In this document: positions 44,957 through 54,338 of the stretch, one piece after another
Layout: every line of letters begins with the position of its first letter
Position numbering within the stretch: the first letter of the stretch is position 1
Assembly (NCBI RefSeq): GCF_018130825.1
Contig: NZ_JAFCJS010000003.1
Coordinates: forward strand, 620,001-684,000
DNA from: Bradyrhizobium liaoningense
Lineage (GTDB): Bacteria > Pseudomonadota > Alphaproteobacteria > Rhizobiales > Xanthobacteraceae
Length of the DNA: 64,000 nucleotides
Direction of reading: 5' to 3'
The notes under the pieces: model-generated
Told to the model about the DNA's origin: nothing
The model's input: the letters and a program-made list of their open reading frames with translations, nothing else
Database searches by the model: none
Made by a program: the position numbers and the translations under genes

Positions 44957-45481
44957 ATGATCCTCGACCTTGCGCGCCTCATGCTCTTCCCGGCCCTGAT
45001 GGCGTTCGCGGCCGCGAGCGATCTCTTCACGATGACCATCTCGAACCGTGTGTCGATGGCGCTGGTCGCGGGCTTCTTCGTGCTCGCTCTTGCCGGTGGC
45101 ATGGCACCTTACGAGATGCTCACACATGTCGGCGCCGGCGCGCTTCTGCTGGTCGTGGCCTTCACGTGCTTCGCGATGGGTTGGGTCGGCGGCGGCGACG
45201 CCAAGGTGGCGGCCTCCGTCGCGCTCTGGTTCGGCTTCGCGCACCTGATGAACTTCCTGCTCTACGCCTCGCTGTTCGGCGGAGCGCTGACGCTGCTCCT
45301 GCTCCAGTTCCGGCAATGGCCGCTGCCCTATGGCCTCGCGGGCCAAGCCTGGCTTGCACGACTGCACGCCAAGGAGAGCGGCATCCCCTACGGCATCGCG
45401 CTCGCGCTGAGCGCGCTGATGGTCTACCCGGAGACCGAGTGGGTGAAGGCGATCGACCTCGCCCATTTCGCACTGCGCTGA
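44957..45481 (+). CDS. cpaA: Prepilin peptidase CpaA (TadV), A24 family
   Basis: The 174-residue membrane aspartyl protease cleaves the Flp prepilin leader and possibly the TadE-like proteins. The two catalytic Asp are visible in AFAASDLFTMTISNR and in the family motif WVGGGDAKVAASVALW. It has about six helices. It starts the main cpa operon, with cpaB about 130 bases downstream. Confidence 0.94.
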   Translation: MILDLARLMLFPALMAFAAASDLFTMTISNRVSMALVAGFFVLALAGGMAPYEMLTHVGAGALLLVVAFTCFAMGWVGGGDAKVAASVALWFGFAHLMNFLLYASLFGGALTLLLLQFRQWPLPYGLAGQAWLARLHAKESGIPYGIALALSALMVYPETEWVKAIDLAHFALR

Positions 45482-45610
45482 ACGCTTCGGGTAAACCCGG
45501 CGTTAAGGCGATTTAGATACGCCTCATTAACCATGCTTTGACGAATAGCTGGTCAACTGCCGATTACGGCGGCGGCAGCGTCGCGGCGTTCTTGTTGGAA
45601 AGTGAAGCGT

Positions 45611-46411
45611 ATGAATAGGGCACGCATTGTCGTCCTGACGGTCGCCATCTGCGCCGGCGGCGTCGCCGCGTACCTGGCGAGCGGCTCGGACAATTCTGCG
45701 CCGCCTCCGGCGGCTCCGGTCGCGCAGCTTCCGACCGTCGACGTGCTGGTGGCCAAGAACGACATCGGTCTCGGCCAGACCGTCAAGCCCGAAGACGTGC
45801 AATGGCAGACCTGGCCGGCCGCGACCGCCAGCGCCACCTTCATCCGCCGCAACGAGCGCCCGGAGGGCGCGACCCAGGTGACGGGCTCGATCGCACGCGC
45901 CCCCTTCATCCAGGGTGAGCCGATCCGAGACCAGAAGCTGGTCAAGCCGGAGGGCTCCGGCTTCATGGCAGCAATCCTGCCCACCGGCATGCGCGCGATC
46001 TCGACCGAGATCTCGCCCGAGACCGGCGCAGGCGGCTTCATCCTGCCCAACGATCGCGTCGACGTGCTCCTGACCCGCCGCCTCAAGAACCCGGATCAGA
46101 GCAGCGGCGCTCCCGATCTCATCACCTCCGAGATCATCCTGGCCAACATTCGCGTCCTGGCCATCGATCAGGCGCCGAAGGAGAAGGACGGCCAGAACGC
46201 GGTGGTCGGCAAGACCGTCACCCTCGAGCTCAATCCCGCACAGACGGCGACGCTGTCCGCCGCCCGTCAGAGCGGCACGCTGTCGCTGGCGCTGCGCAGC
46301 ATCGTCGACGTCAAGATGAGCGAGATCACGCTCGATGATTCCGCGCAGAAGCGCGATGGCGTTTCGATCATTCGCTACGGCATCCCGAGCACGACGGCAA
46401 AGGCACGATGA
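45611..46411 (+). CDS. cpaB: Pilus assembly protein CpaB (RcpC)
   Basis: The 266-residue protein has one N-terminal helix (IVVLTVAICAGGVAAYLASG), then SAF-type and RcpC domains (VDVLVAKNDIGLGQTVKPED, GGFILPNDRVDVLLT). It is a periplasmic component that works with the CpaC secretin. ATG is chosen; GTG at 45602 would add three residues. Its stop overlaps the cpaC start (ATGA). Confidence 0.94.
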   Translation: MNRARIVVLTVAICAGGVAAYLASGSDNSAPPPAAPVAQLPTVDVLVAKNDIGLGQTVKPEDVQWQTWPAATASATFIRRNERPEGATQVTGSIARAPFIQGEPIRDQKLVKPEGSGFMAAILPTGMRAISTEISPETGAGGFILPNDRVDVLLTRRLKNPDQSSGAPDLITSEIILANIRVLAIDQAPKEKDGQNAVVGKTVTLELNPAQTATLSAARQSGTLSLALRSIVDVKMSEITLDDSAQKRDGVSIIRYGIPSTTAKAR

Positions 46412-47892
46412 GGGCAGTCGATATGAAATGCAGGGCAGATTTGACGACGATGCGAACCTCACTGGTTCGCGCCCTGTCGTTTTCGGCCGCCCTCGCGCTG
46501 GTGCTCAACCCGGCGTTGACCCCCGTGGTCGCCGCCGACTACCGCCCCGTGGCGCCGGCCGCCGCCGACGGCCAGATGAACGCGCGCTTCCTTTCGCTCG
46601 GCGTCGGCAAGTCGATCGTGATCGACCTGCCGCGCGACATCAAGGACGTGCTGGTCGCCGACCCCAAGATTGCCAACGCCGTGGTCCGCTCGGCGCAGCG
46701 CGCCTACATCATCGGCGCCTCGGTCGGCCAGACCAACATCGTATTCTTCGATTCCGCCGGCCAGCAGATTGCGGCCTACGACATAGCGGTCAAGCGCGAC
46801 CTCAACGGCGTGCGCGCCGCATTGAAGCAGGTCCTGCCGAATTCCGACATCCAGATCGACGGGCTCGGCGAGGGTGTCGTGCTGACCGGCAGCGTGGCGA
46901 GTCCGATGGAGGCGCAGCAGGCCAACGAACTCGCCGCGCGCCTCGCCGGCGGCGCCGACAAGGTGGTGAACTCGATCGTGGTCCGCGGCCGCGACCAGGT
47001 CATGCTGAAGGTGACGGTGGCCGAGGTCCAGCGCAACATCGTCAAGCAGCTCGGCATCGACCTCTCCGCGAACCTGAACTACGGCACCTCGGTGGTGAGC
47101 TTCACCAACTCGAACCCGTTCACGGCCCTGGGCCGCAATCTCGTGGACGGCAACAATCTGACCACGAAGTTCGGCACGTCGGTGCAGGCAACGCTACGCG
47201 CGATGGAGACCGCGGGCGTGATCCGGACGCTGGCGGAGCCGAACCTGACCGCGATCTCCGGGGAGTCGGCGACCTTCATCGCCGGCGGCGAATTCCCGGT
47301 GCCGGCAGGCTATGCGTGCGATCCCACGACGCATGTCTGTACCACCCAGATCAGCTTCAAGAAGTTCGGCATCTCGCTCAACTTCACCCCTGTCGTCCTG
47401 ACCGAGGGCAAGATCAGCCTGCGCGTGATGACCGAGGTCTCGGAGCTCTCGAACGAGAATTCGATCACGCTGTCGCAGGCCGTCACCTCGACGTCGGTGA
47501 ACTCGCTGACGGTGCCCTCGATCCGGACCCGCCGCGCCGAGACCTCGCTGGAAATTCCCTCCGGCGGCGCGATGGCGATGGCCGGCCTGATCCAGCAGCA
47601 GACCAAGCAGGCGGTGAGCGGATTGCCGGGCCTGATGCAGCTTCCAGTGCTCGGCACGCTGTTTCGCAGCCGCGACTTCGTCAACAACGCGACCGAGCTG
47701 GTCGTGATCGTGACGCCTTATGTCGTTCGCGCAACAGCGCCGAAGGATCTGTCGCGGCCGGATGACGGCTTCGCCGCGCCTGCCGACCCGCAGGCCGAGC
47801 TGATCGGCAACATCAACCGCATCTATGGCGTGCCCGGCCGGACCGAACCGGCCCGGAACTACCGTGGCACCTACGGCTTCATCACCGACTGA
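46408..47892 (+). CDS. cpaC: Outer-membrane secretin CpaC (RcpA)
   Basis: The 494-residue type II/III secretin-family protein forms the outer-membrane pore for the Flp pilus. It has a signal peptide (ALSFSAALALVLNPALTPVVA), a Pilus-N domain (KSIVIDLPRDIKDVLVADPK), a BON-like segment, and the secretin domain (VRTRRAETSLEIPSGGAMAM seen as IRTRRAETSLEIPSGG; GLPGLMQLPVLGTLFRSRDF). It ends TEPARNYRGTYGFITD. Confidence 0.96.
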   Translation: MRAVDMKCRADLTTMRTSLVRALSFSAALALVLNPALTPVVAADYRPVAPAAADGQMNARFLSLGVGKSIVIDLPRDIKDVLVADPKIANAVVRSAQRAYIIGASVGQTNIVFFDSAGQQIAAYDIAVKRDLNGVRAALKQVLPNSDIQIDGLGEGVVLTGSVASPMEAQQANELAARLAGGADKVVNSIVVRGRDQVMLKVTVAEVQRNIVKQLGIDLSANLNYGTSVVSFTNSNPFTALGRNLVDGNNLTTKFGTSVQATLRAMETAGVIRTLAEPNLTAISGESATFIAGGEFPVPAGYACDPTTHVCTTQISFKKFGISLNFTPVVLTEGKISLRVMTEVSELSNENSITLSQAVTSTSVNSLTVPSIRTRRAETSLEIPSGGAMAMAGLIQQQTKQAVSGLPGLMQLPVLGTLFRSRDFVNNATELVVIVTPYVVRATAPKDLSRPDDGFAAPADPQAELIGNINRIYGVPGRTEPARNYRGTYGFITD

Positions 47893-47912
47893 GGCGGAAC
47901 GGGGACTTCAAG

Positions 47913-48647
47913 ATGATCACAAGACCACCCCAGCTTCGCAAACGCGCCATCGGCTTCGGCGGCGCGCTCGTCGGCATCGCGCTTGCGCTCGGCGGCTGCC
48001 AGCACGACGAGGTGGCGACCGCCTCCATTCCCGACGACTACAAGCAGCGTCACCCGATCGCGGTCGAGGAGCAGAACCGCTCGATCGTCGTCTTCGTCGG
48101 CCACGCGCGCGGTGGGCTCACCGCCGGCCAGCGCGCCGACGTGATGGGCCTGGCATCGGCCTGGCTGCACGAAGGCACCGGCGCCATCCATATCGACGTG
48201 CCGTCCGGCACGCCGAATGCGCGCCCGGCATCCGAGTCGATGCGTGAGATCCAGGCCATGCTGGCAGCCGCGGGCGTTCCCCCGCGCGGCATCATCACCC
48301 GCCCCTACCAGCCGACAGACAAGCGCTTCCTGCCGCCGATCCGGCTGACCTATTCCAAGATCGCCGCGGTCGCGGGTCCCTGCGGACTGTGGCCGGAGGA
48401 CATCGGCCCCTCGATGAAGAACAAGAGCTGGTTCGAGAACAAGGACTATTACAATTTCGGCTGCGCCTATCAGCGCAACATGGCCGCCATGGTCGACAAC
48501 CCGGCGGACCTCGAGCAGCCGCGTTCGGAATCGCCGTCCTACACGACGCGGCGCACCGCCGCGTTCGAGAAGTATCGCAAGGGAACTCCGACGGCCGTCA
48601 TCTATCCTGAAGCCGAAAAGGCCAAACTCAGCGACACCGGCAAATGA
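47913..48647 (+). CDS. cpaD: Pilus assembly lipoprotein CpaD
   Basis: The 244-residue protein has a lipobox (LALGGCQ, Cys about residue 29) and the CpaD domain (DYKQRHPIAVEEQNRSIVVF, FGCAYQRNMAAMVDNPADLE). It is probably an outer-membrane lipoprotein that helps CpaC. The stop overlaps cpaE (ATGA). Confidence 0.94.
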   Translation: MITRPPQLRKRAIGFGGALVGIALALGGCQHDEVATASIPDDYKQRHPIAVEEQNRSIVVFVGHARGGLTAGQRADVMGLASAWLHEGTGAIHIDVPSGTPNARPASESMREIQAMLAAAGVPPRGIITRPYQPTDKRFLPPIRLTYSKIAAVAGPCGLWPEDIGPSMKNKSWFENKDYYNFGCAYQRNMAAMVDNPADLEQPRSESPSYTTRRTAAFEKYRKGTPTAVIYPEAEKAKLSDTGK

Positions 48648-49912
48648 TCAGCTACGCTCGCCAGTCCCAAGAAGAGCAGCCGGAAGCATCGCTCCCACCG
48701 GTCGAGGAGCATATTGCGCCGGCGCCGCGCGTTTCGGTCCAGGCTTTCTGCGAGACCGTGGAGACCGCTGCCGCGGTGCAGTCGGCCGGCGAGGATCGCC
48801 GCCTCGGCAAGGCCCACCTGAAGATCCAGATGGGCGGCATGGCGGCCGCGATCGAAGCCTACCGCTCGGCGCCCACGCCGAACGTGATCGTGCTCGAGAG
48901 CGACGGCCGCAACGACCTGCTGGGCGGGCTCGACCAGCTCGCCACGGTCTGCGACGCCGGCACCCGCGTGGTGGTGATCGGCCGCATCAACGACGTCACG
49001 CTCTATCGCGAGCTGGTGCGTCGCGGCGTCAGCGACTACGTGCTCGCGCCGGTCGGCCCCATCGACGTCGTGCGCTCGATCTGCAACCTGTTCTCCGCAC
49101 CGGAAGCCAAGGCGGTCGGCCGCATCATCGCGGTGGTCGGCGCCAAGGGCGGCGTCGGCGCATCCACCATCTCCCACAACGTCGCCTGGGCGATCGCGCG
49201 CGATCTCGCGATGGACGCGGTGGTCGCCGATCTCGACCTCGCCTTCGGCACCGCCGGGCTCGACTACAATCAGGACCCGCCACAGGGCATCGCCGACGCC
49301 GTGTTCTCGCCCGATCGCGTCGATACCGCCTTCATCGACCGTCTGCTGTCGAAATGCACGGACCACCTCAGCCTGCTGGCGGCGCCCGCCACGCTCGACC
49401 GGGTCTATGATTTCGGCACCGACGCCTTCGATGCCGTGTTCGACACGCTGCGCTCCACCATGCCGTGCATCGTGCTCGATATCCCGCACCAGTGGTCGGG
49501 CTGGACCAAGCGCGCCCTGATCGGCGCGGACGACATCCTGATCGTGGCGGCGCCGGACCTCGCCAATCTGCGCAACACCAAGAACCTGTTCGATCTGCTG
49601 AAGGCCTCGCGCCCGAACGACCGGCCGCCGCTCTACTGCCTGAACCAGGTCGGCGTCCCCAAGCGGCCCGAAATCGCCGCCACCGAGTTCGCCAAGGCGA
49701 TCGAGAGCCAGCCGGTCGTCTCGATCCCGTTCGAGCCGCAGATTTTCGGTTCGGCAGCCAACAACGGCCAGATGATCGCGGAGATCTCCGCCAACCACAA
49801 GTCGATCGAAATGTTTCTCCAGATCGCCCAGCGCCTGACCGGTCGCAGCGAGACGAAGAAACAAAAGTCGTCCTTGCTTTCACCCCTGATTGAGAAGTTG
49901 CGGGGAAAATAA
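48644..49912 (+). CDS. cpaE: Pilus assembly/localisation ATPase CpaE (TadZ)
   Basis: The 422-residue protein has a receiver-like N-terminal domain (about 55-150; no clear Asp acceptor pair seen) and a MinD/ParA-type ATPase domain with the deviant Walker A GAKGGVGASTISHN, then VVADLDLAFGTAGLDYNQDP. CpaE/TadZ places the pilus machine, often at the pole. It precedes cpaF by 21 bases. Confidence 0.94.
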   Translation: MISYARQSQEEQPEASLPPVEEHIAPAPRVSVQAFCETVETAAAVQSAGEDRRLGKAHLKIQMGGMAAAIEAYRSAPTPNVIVLESDGRNDLLGGLDQLATVCDAGTRVVVIGRINDVTLYRELVRRGVSDYVLAPVGPIDVVRSICNLFSAPEAKAVGRIIAVVGAKGGVGASTISHNVAWAIARDLAMDAVVADLDLAFGTAGLDYNQDPPQGIADAVFSPDRVDTAFIDRLLSKCTDHLSLLAAPATLDRVYDFGTDAFDAVFDTLRSTMPCIVLDIPHQWSGWTKRALIGADDILIVAAPDLANLRNTKNLFDLLKASRPNDRPPLYCLNQVGVPKRPEIAATEFAKAIESQPVVSIPFEPQIFGSAANNGQMIAEISANHKSIEMFLQIAQRLTGRSETKKQKSSLLSPLIEKLRGK

Positions 49913-49933
49913 GCCGCCGCATGGAGTCGTTAA

Positions 49934-51403
49934 GTGTTCGGTAAGCGTAGCGGAACAGACACCGACCTTCGGGCCCCCAAGCCCGGCGCCGTGTCGCCAG
50001 AGCCTGCCCCGGCTCCGGCGCCGACGATGTCGCGCGCGCCGCCCCCGCCGGCCGTCGCCTCGCCACCACTCGCCCCGATCAAAGCCCCGCCGCCGCCTCC
50101 CATGGAGAACCGGCGCTCGGACAATTATTACGAGGTCAAGGCGACCATCTTCGGCGCGCTGATCGAGGCCATCGACCTCGCCCAGCTGGCCAAGCTCGAT
50201 TCGGAATCCGCCCGCGAGGAAATCCGCGACATCGTCAACGAGATCATCGCGATCAAGAATATCGTGATGTCGATCGCCGAGCAGGAGGAACTGCTCGACG
50301 ACATCTGCAACGACGTGCTCGGCTACGGTCCGCTGGAGCCGCTGCTGTCGCGCGACGACATCGCGGACATCATGGTCAACGGCGCCAACACCGTCTACAT
50401 CGAGGTCGCCGGCAAGATCCAGCGTACCGGCATCCGCTTCCGCGACAACCAGCAGCTCCTCAACATCTGTCAGCGCATCGTCAGCCAGGTCGGCCGGCGC
50501 GTCGACGAATCATCGCCGATCTGCGACGCACGCCTCGCCGACGGCTCCCGCGTCAATGCCATCGTGCAGCCGCTGTCGATCGACGGGCCCACGCTCACCA
50601 TCCGCAAGTTCAAGAAGGACAAGCTGACGCTGGATCAGCTCGTCAAGTTCGGCGCGATCTCGCCGGAGGGCGCCGAGATCCTCCAGATCATCGGCCGCGT
50701 CCGCTGCAACGTGCTGATCTCCGGCGGTACCGGATCGGGCAAGACCACGCTGCTCAACTGCCTCACCAACTACATCGAACACGACGAGCGCGTCATCACC
50801 TGCGAGGACGCCGCCGAGCTTCAGCTCCAGCAGCCCCATGTGGTGCGGCTCGAGACCCGCCCGCCCAACATCGAGGGCGAGGGCCAGGTGACCATGCGCG
50901 AGCTGGTACGCAACTGCCTGCGTATGCGCCCTGAACGGATCATCGTCGGCGAAGTCCGCGGACCCGAGGCGTTCGATCTGCTGCAGGCCATGAACACCGG
51001 CCATGACGGCTCGATGGGCACGCTGCACGCCAACAATCCGCGCGAGGCGCTCTCGCGCTGCGAATCCATGATCACGATGGGCGGCTTTTCCCTTCCGTCG
51101 CGAACAATTCGCGAGATGATCTGCGCCTCGATCGACGTCATCGTCCAGGCGGCGCGCCTGCGCGACGGTTCGCGCCGCATCACCCACATCACCGAGGTGA
51201 TGGGCATGGAAGGCGACACCATCATCACCCAGGACATCTTCGTCTACGACCTGATCGGCGAGGACGCCAACGGCAAGATCATCGGCCGGCACCGCTCGAC
51301 CGGCATCGGCCGTCCGAAGTTCTGGGAACGCGCCCGCTATTACGGCGACGAGAAACGCCTTGCCGCCGCGCTGGACGCTGCGGAAGTGGCGCCGACGAAA
51401 TGA
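49934..51403 (+). CDS. cpaF: Pilus assembly secretion ATPase CpaF (TadA)
   Basis: The 489-residue VirB11/GspE-type ATPase powers Flp pilus extension. It has a Pro-rich N-terminal region (about 15-55), then the N-domain, Walker A GGTGSGKTT, the Asp box ITCEDAAELQ, Walker B RPERIIVGEVRG and the His box TGHDGSMGTLHANNPREALS. The start is GTG with GGAG seven bases upstream. Confidence 0.96.
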   Translation: MFGKRSGTDTDLRAPKPGAVSPEPAPAPAPTMSRAPPPPAVASPPLAPIKAPPPPPMENRRSDNYYEVKATIFGALIEAIDLAQLAKLDSESAREEIRDIVNEIIAIKNIVMSIAEQEELLDDICNDVLGYGPLEPLLSRDDIADIMVNGANTVYIEVAGKIQRTGIRFRDNQQLLNICQRIVSQVGRRVDESSPICDARLADGSRVNAIVQPLSIDGPTLTIRKFKKDKLTLDQLVKFGAISPEGAEILQIIGRVRCNVLISGGTGSGKTTLLNCLTNYIEHDERVITCEDAAELQLQQPHVVRLETRPPNIEGEGQVTMRELVRNCLRMRPERIIVGEVRGPEAFDLLQAMNTGHDGSMGTLHANNPREALSRCESMITMGGFSLPSRTIREMICASIDVIVQAARLRDGSRRITHITEVMGMEGDTIITQDIFVYDLIGEDANGKIIGRHRSTGIGRPKFWERARYYGDEKRLAAALDAAEVAPTK

Positions 51404-51419
51404 GCGGGGCAGCGACGTC

Positions 51420-52397
51420 ATGAACATTCAGGTCCTCGCCCTCGCCTTCCTCGCCACCGCCGCCGTCGGCGGCATCGCCTGGGTCTTCCTCTATCCGTTG
51501 CTGTCAGGAGAACGGCAGGCGGAAAACCGCCGCGCCTCGATCGCGCGCGCCGACGCGCCGGCGGCCAAGCAGACCGAAAAGAGCCAGCGCACGCGCCGCG
51601 AGCAGGTCGAGAGCTCGCTGAAGGATCTCGAGGCACGGCGTCAGCAGGAGAAGAGCGTTCCGCTCAGCGTCCGCCTGTCGCAGGCAGGGCTGGACTGGAC
51701 ACCGCAGAAATTCTGGATCGTGTCCGCCGTCGTGGCGGGCGTGCTGTTCGCGGCCGCCATGTTCGTCGGCGGCGGCCTGCTCGGCGCCGCCGGCCTTGCC
51801 TTTGCCGGCGGCTTCGGCCTGCCGCGCTGGGCACTCGGCTTCCTGAAGAAGCGTCGCGAAGCCAAATTCCTGAAGGCGCTGCCCGACGCCGTCGACGTGA
51901 TCGTCCGCGGCATCAAGGCGGGCCTGCCGCTGTTCGAATCGATCAAGGTCGTCGCTGCGGACGCGCCCGAGCCGCTGCGCAGCGAGTTCCTGGCGATCAT
52001 CGAGACGCAGGCGATCGGCATGCCGCTCGGCGAAGCCTGCTCGCGCCTCTACGATCGGATGCCACTGCCGGAAGCCAATTTCTTCGGGATCGTCATCTCG
52101 ATCCAGCAGAAGTCGGGCGGCAATCTCTCCGAAGCGCTCGGCAACCTCTCCAAGGTGCTGCGTGACCGCAAGAAGATGAAGGAAAAGATCCAGGCGATGT
52201 CGATGGAAGCCAAGGCCTCGGCCGGCATCATCGGCTCGCTGCCGCCGATCGTGATGTTCCTCGTTTATCTCACGACGCCGCACTACATCTCGCTGCTGTG
52301 GACCCATCCTACCGGCCAGCTCATGCTGGTCGGCTGCGTCATCTGGATGTCGATCGGCATCATGGTGATGAAGAAGATGATCAATTTCGATTTCTGA
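51420..52397 (+). CDS. tadB: Tad inner-membrane platform protein TadB
   Basis: The 325-residue GspF-type (T2SSF) membrane protein forms the pilus platform with TadC. It has an N-terminal helix, a basic linker (QTEKSQRTRREQVESSLKDL), paired helices around residues 100-140, a T2SSF domain (LPDAVDVIVRGIKAGLPLFE) and a C-terminal pair of helices. The start (MNIQVLALAFLA) lies 16 bases after cpaF; a longer frame shadows cpaF. Confidence 0.94.
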   Translation: MNIQVLALAFLATAAVGGIAWVFLYPLLSGERQAENRRASIARADAPAAKQTEKSQRTRREQVESSLKDLEARRQQEKSVPLSVRLSQAGLDWTPQKFWIVSAVVAGVLFAAAMFVGGGLLGAAGLAFAGGFGLPRWALGFLKKRREAKFLKALPDAVDVIVRGIKAGLPLFESIKVVAADAPEPLRSEFLAIIETQAIGMPLGEACSRLYDRMPLPEANFFGIVISIQQKSGGNLSEALGNLSKVLRDRKKMKEKIQAMSMEAKASAGIIGSLPPIVMFLVYLTTPHYISLLWTHPTGQLMLVGCVIWMSIGIMVMKKMINFDF

Positions 52398-52406
52398 CGG
52401 TGGCGT

Positions 52407-53381
52407 ATGGTCGAATTTCTCGTCTCGAAACTTCATGACGTCCGCTTCATGACCATGCTGCTGGCGGCCATCGCCGCCAGCGCCACCGTCTATACGCTGG
52501 TGATGCCGCTGTTCGCCGGCGAAGGCCTCTCCAAGCGCATGAAGGCAGTGGCAAGCGAACGCGAACGCATCCGGCAGCGCGAGCGCGACCGCCTCAACAA
52601 GAATGAAAAGGTCTCGCTGCGCCAGACGCCGAAGCAGATCGTCTCCAAGGTCGTCGAGGACTTCAACCTTACCAAATGGCTCGCGCAGGAAGCCGCCCGC
52701 GACAAGCTCATCATGGCCGGCTACCGCGGCCAGGCGCCCTACATCACCTTCCTGTTTGCGCGCATGGTCGCTCCGCTCGTGCTGTTCATGGGCTCGATCC
52801 TGTACGTGTTCCTGATCGCGCACATGGACAAGCCGCTGCCGGTCAAGATCGGTATCTGCATCGGCGCCGCCTATGCCGGCCTCCAGGCCCCGATGCTGTT
52901 CCTCAAGAACGCGATCTCCAAGCGCCAGCTCTCGATCAGGCGCGCCTTTCCCGACGCGCTCGACCTGCTGCTGATCTGCATCGAATCCGGCATGTCGGTC
53001 GAAATGGCGTTCCGGAAGGTCGCCACCGAGATCGTGGGCCAGTCGATCGCGCTGTCGGAAGAGTTCGCGCTGACCACCGCCGAGTTGTCCTATTTGCAGG
53101 ACCGCAAGGTGGCCTACGAGAACCTGGCGCGGCGCACCGGGCTCGAGGGCGTCAAATCGGTGTGTCTCGCGCTTCAGCAGGCGGAACGCTACGGCACTCC
53201 GCTCGGGCACTCGCTGCGCGTGATGGCGCAGGAAAACCGCGACATGCGCATGAACGAGGCCGAGAAGAAGGCTGCCGCGCTGCCGCCGAAGCTGACGGTG
53301 CCGATGATCCTGTTCTTCCTGCCGGTGCTGTTCGTCGTCATTCTCGGGCCGACCGGCATCAAGATCTCCGAGCTCCAGTGA
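52407..53381 (+). CDS. tadC: Tad inner-membrane platform protein TadC
   Basis: The 324-residue GspF-type protein pairs with TadB. It has four hydrophobic segments, a charged RERERIRQRERDRLNKNEKV stretch and a T2SSF domain (FPDALDLLLICIESGMSVEM). The usual EXXE-type region LTTAELSYLQDRKVAYENLA is present. It is the last plus-strand cpa gene and converges on the TPR lipoprotein gene. Confidence 0.94.
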   Translation: MVEFLVSKLHDVRFMTMLLAAIAASATVYTLVMPLFAGEGLSKRMKAVASERERIRQRERDRLNKNEKVSLRQTPKQIVSKVVEDFNLTKWLAQEAARDKLIMAGYRGQAPYITFLFARMVAPLVLFMGSILYVFLIAHMDKPLPVKIGICIGAAYAGLQAPMLFLKNAISKRQLSIRRAFPDALDLLLICIESGMSVEMAFRKVATEIVGQSIALSEEFALTTAELSYLQDRKVAYENLARRTGLEGVKSVCLALQQAERYGTPLGHSLRVMAQENRDMRMNEAEKKAAALPPKLTVPMILFFLPVLFVVILGPTGIKISELQ

Positions 53382-53389
53382 CGCGAAAG

Positions 53390-53409
53390 GCGGACCGCGC
53401 GCGGTCCGC
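53390..53409. terminator. Palindrome between convergent tadC and tadD genes
   Basis: GCGGACCGCG and CGCGGTCCGC form a perfect 20-base palindrome eight bases after the tadC stop. It lacks a T-run on either side, so it may act as a two-way pause or mRNA 3' end structure. Confidence 0.4.
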
Positions 53410-53445
53410 ATCAGTGAAGTCGAAACGAAGCGATCTGGGGGCGGA

Positions 53446-54267
53446 TCAGTCTGACTGGCTGAGCGAGGCGACCGGCGTCCGCTTCGGCGCGCCGCGCGGG
53501 CCCTCGCTGCGGTTCAGCATGTCCTTGAGATAGGCGACATTGGCCGCGGCCTGGTCCGGCGGCAGGTCCGCCTTCACGATGGTCTCGGCCTCGGCGAAGC
53601 GGCCCTGGAGACCGACGACCAGGCCGAGATTCTGCCGCACCCGGCTACCGGCGCGCGGCGAGGCATAGGCCTGCCGCAGTGCCTCCTCGGCCTTCGGCAG
53701 GTCCTTCGACAGCATGTAGGACAGGCCGAGATTGGAAAGCACGCCGGGATCGCCCGGTGCGATCTTCAGCGAGCTCGCGTAATAGGAGCGCGCCTCCTCG
53801 TGACGTCCCATCTGATCGAGCACCGTGCCCTGCACCGAGAGCAGGCGCCAGTCCGGATTGTCGGGCGAATGCGCCTTCGACAGCACGTCGAAGGCCTGCT
53901 GGAAGTTGCCGTTGTCGGCGAGCGCCCGGCCATACTGGGCGAGCAGCGCCTTGTTGCCGGGATTGGCGATGGTCGCCTGCTCGAGCACGGCGGCGGCCTG
54001 GGCGCGCTGACCGTTGGCGCGAAGGGCCTGGCCGTAGCCGAGCGCGGCTTCGGCGTCCTTGGGATTGGCACGGTAGCGCTCGCCATAGACTTCGACGGCG
54101 CGCGCGGGATCGCTGGGAGCTGCTTCCGCGCGCGACCCGGTCGACCCGATCGAGCCGGTGACATCGGAGAGCTTTGACATTGCCGTGCAGCCGCCGAGGC
54201 TGATCGCCACCATCGCGACGAGCGAGGCAGACGCAAGAAGCCGGGCAGGACTGAACCGTTGACGCAT
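53446..54267 (-). CDS. TadD-like TPR lipoprotein
   Basis: The 273-residue protein has a lipobox (ISLGGCTAM, Cys about residue 27) and about four to five TPR repeats (for example DAEAALGYGQALRANGQRAQ and SNLGLSYMLSKDLPKAEEAL). TadD in Tad loci is a TPR pilotin-type lipoprotein needed for secretin assembly, and the location here fits. It is transcribed toward tadC. The tail (GAPKRTPVASLSQSD) is polar. Confidence 0.88.
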   Translation of the reverse strand: MRQRFSPARLLASASLVAMVAISLGGCTAMSKLSDVTGSIGSTGSRAEAAPSDPARAVEVYGERYRANPKDAEAALGYGQALRANGQRAQAAAVLEQATIANPGNKALLAQYGRALADNGNFQQAFDVLSKAHSPDNPDWRLLSVQGTVLDQMGRHEEARSYYASSLKIAPGDPGVLSNLGLSYMLSKDLPKAEEALRQAYASPRAGSRVRQNLGLVVGLQGRFAEAETIVKADLPPDQAAANVAYLKDMLNRSEGPRGAPKRTPVASLSQSD

Positions 54268-54338
54268 GACGCTTTGACTCTCGAGCGGATGGATCGAGCC
54301 GAACGCGCCAGCAATAGACTGTTAACCCTAATAGCCGG

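Noticed and set aside
49934..50069. Minus-strand Arg/Ser-rich frames over cpaE and cpaF
   Set aside because: They are shadows of strongly supported pilus ATPase genes.
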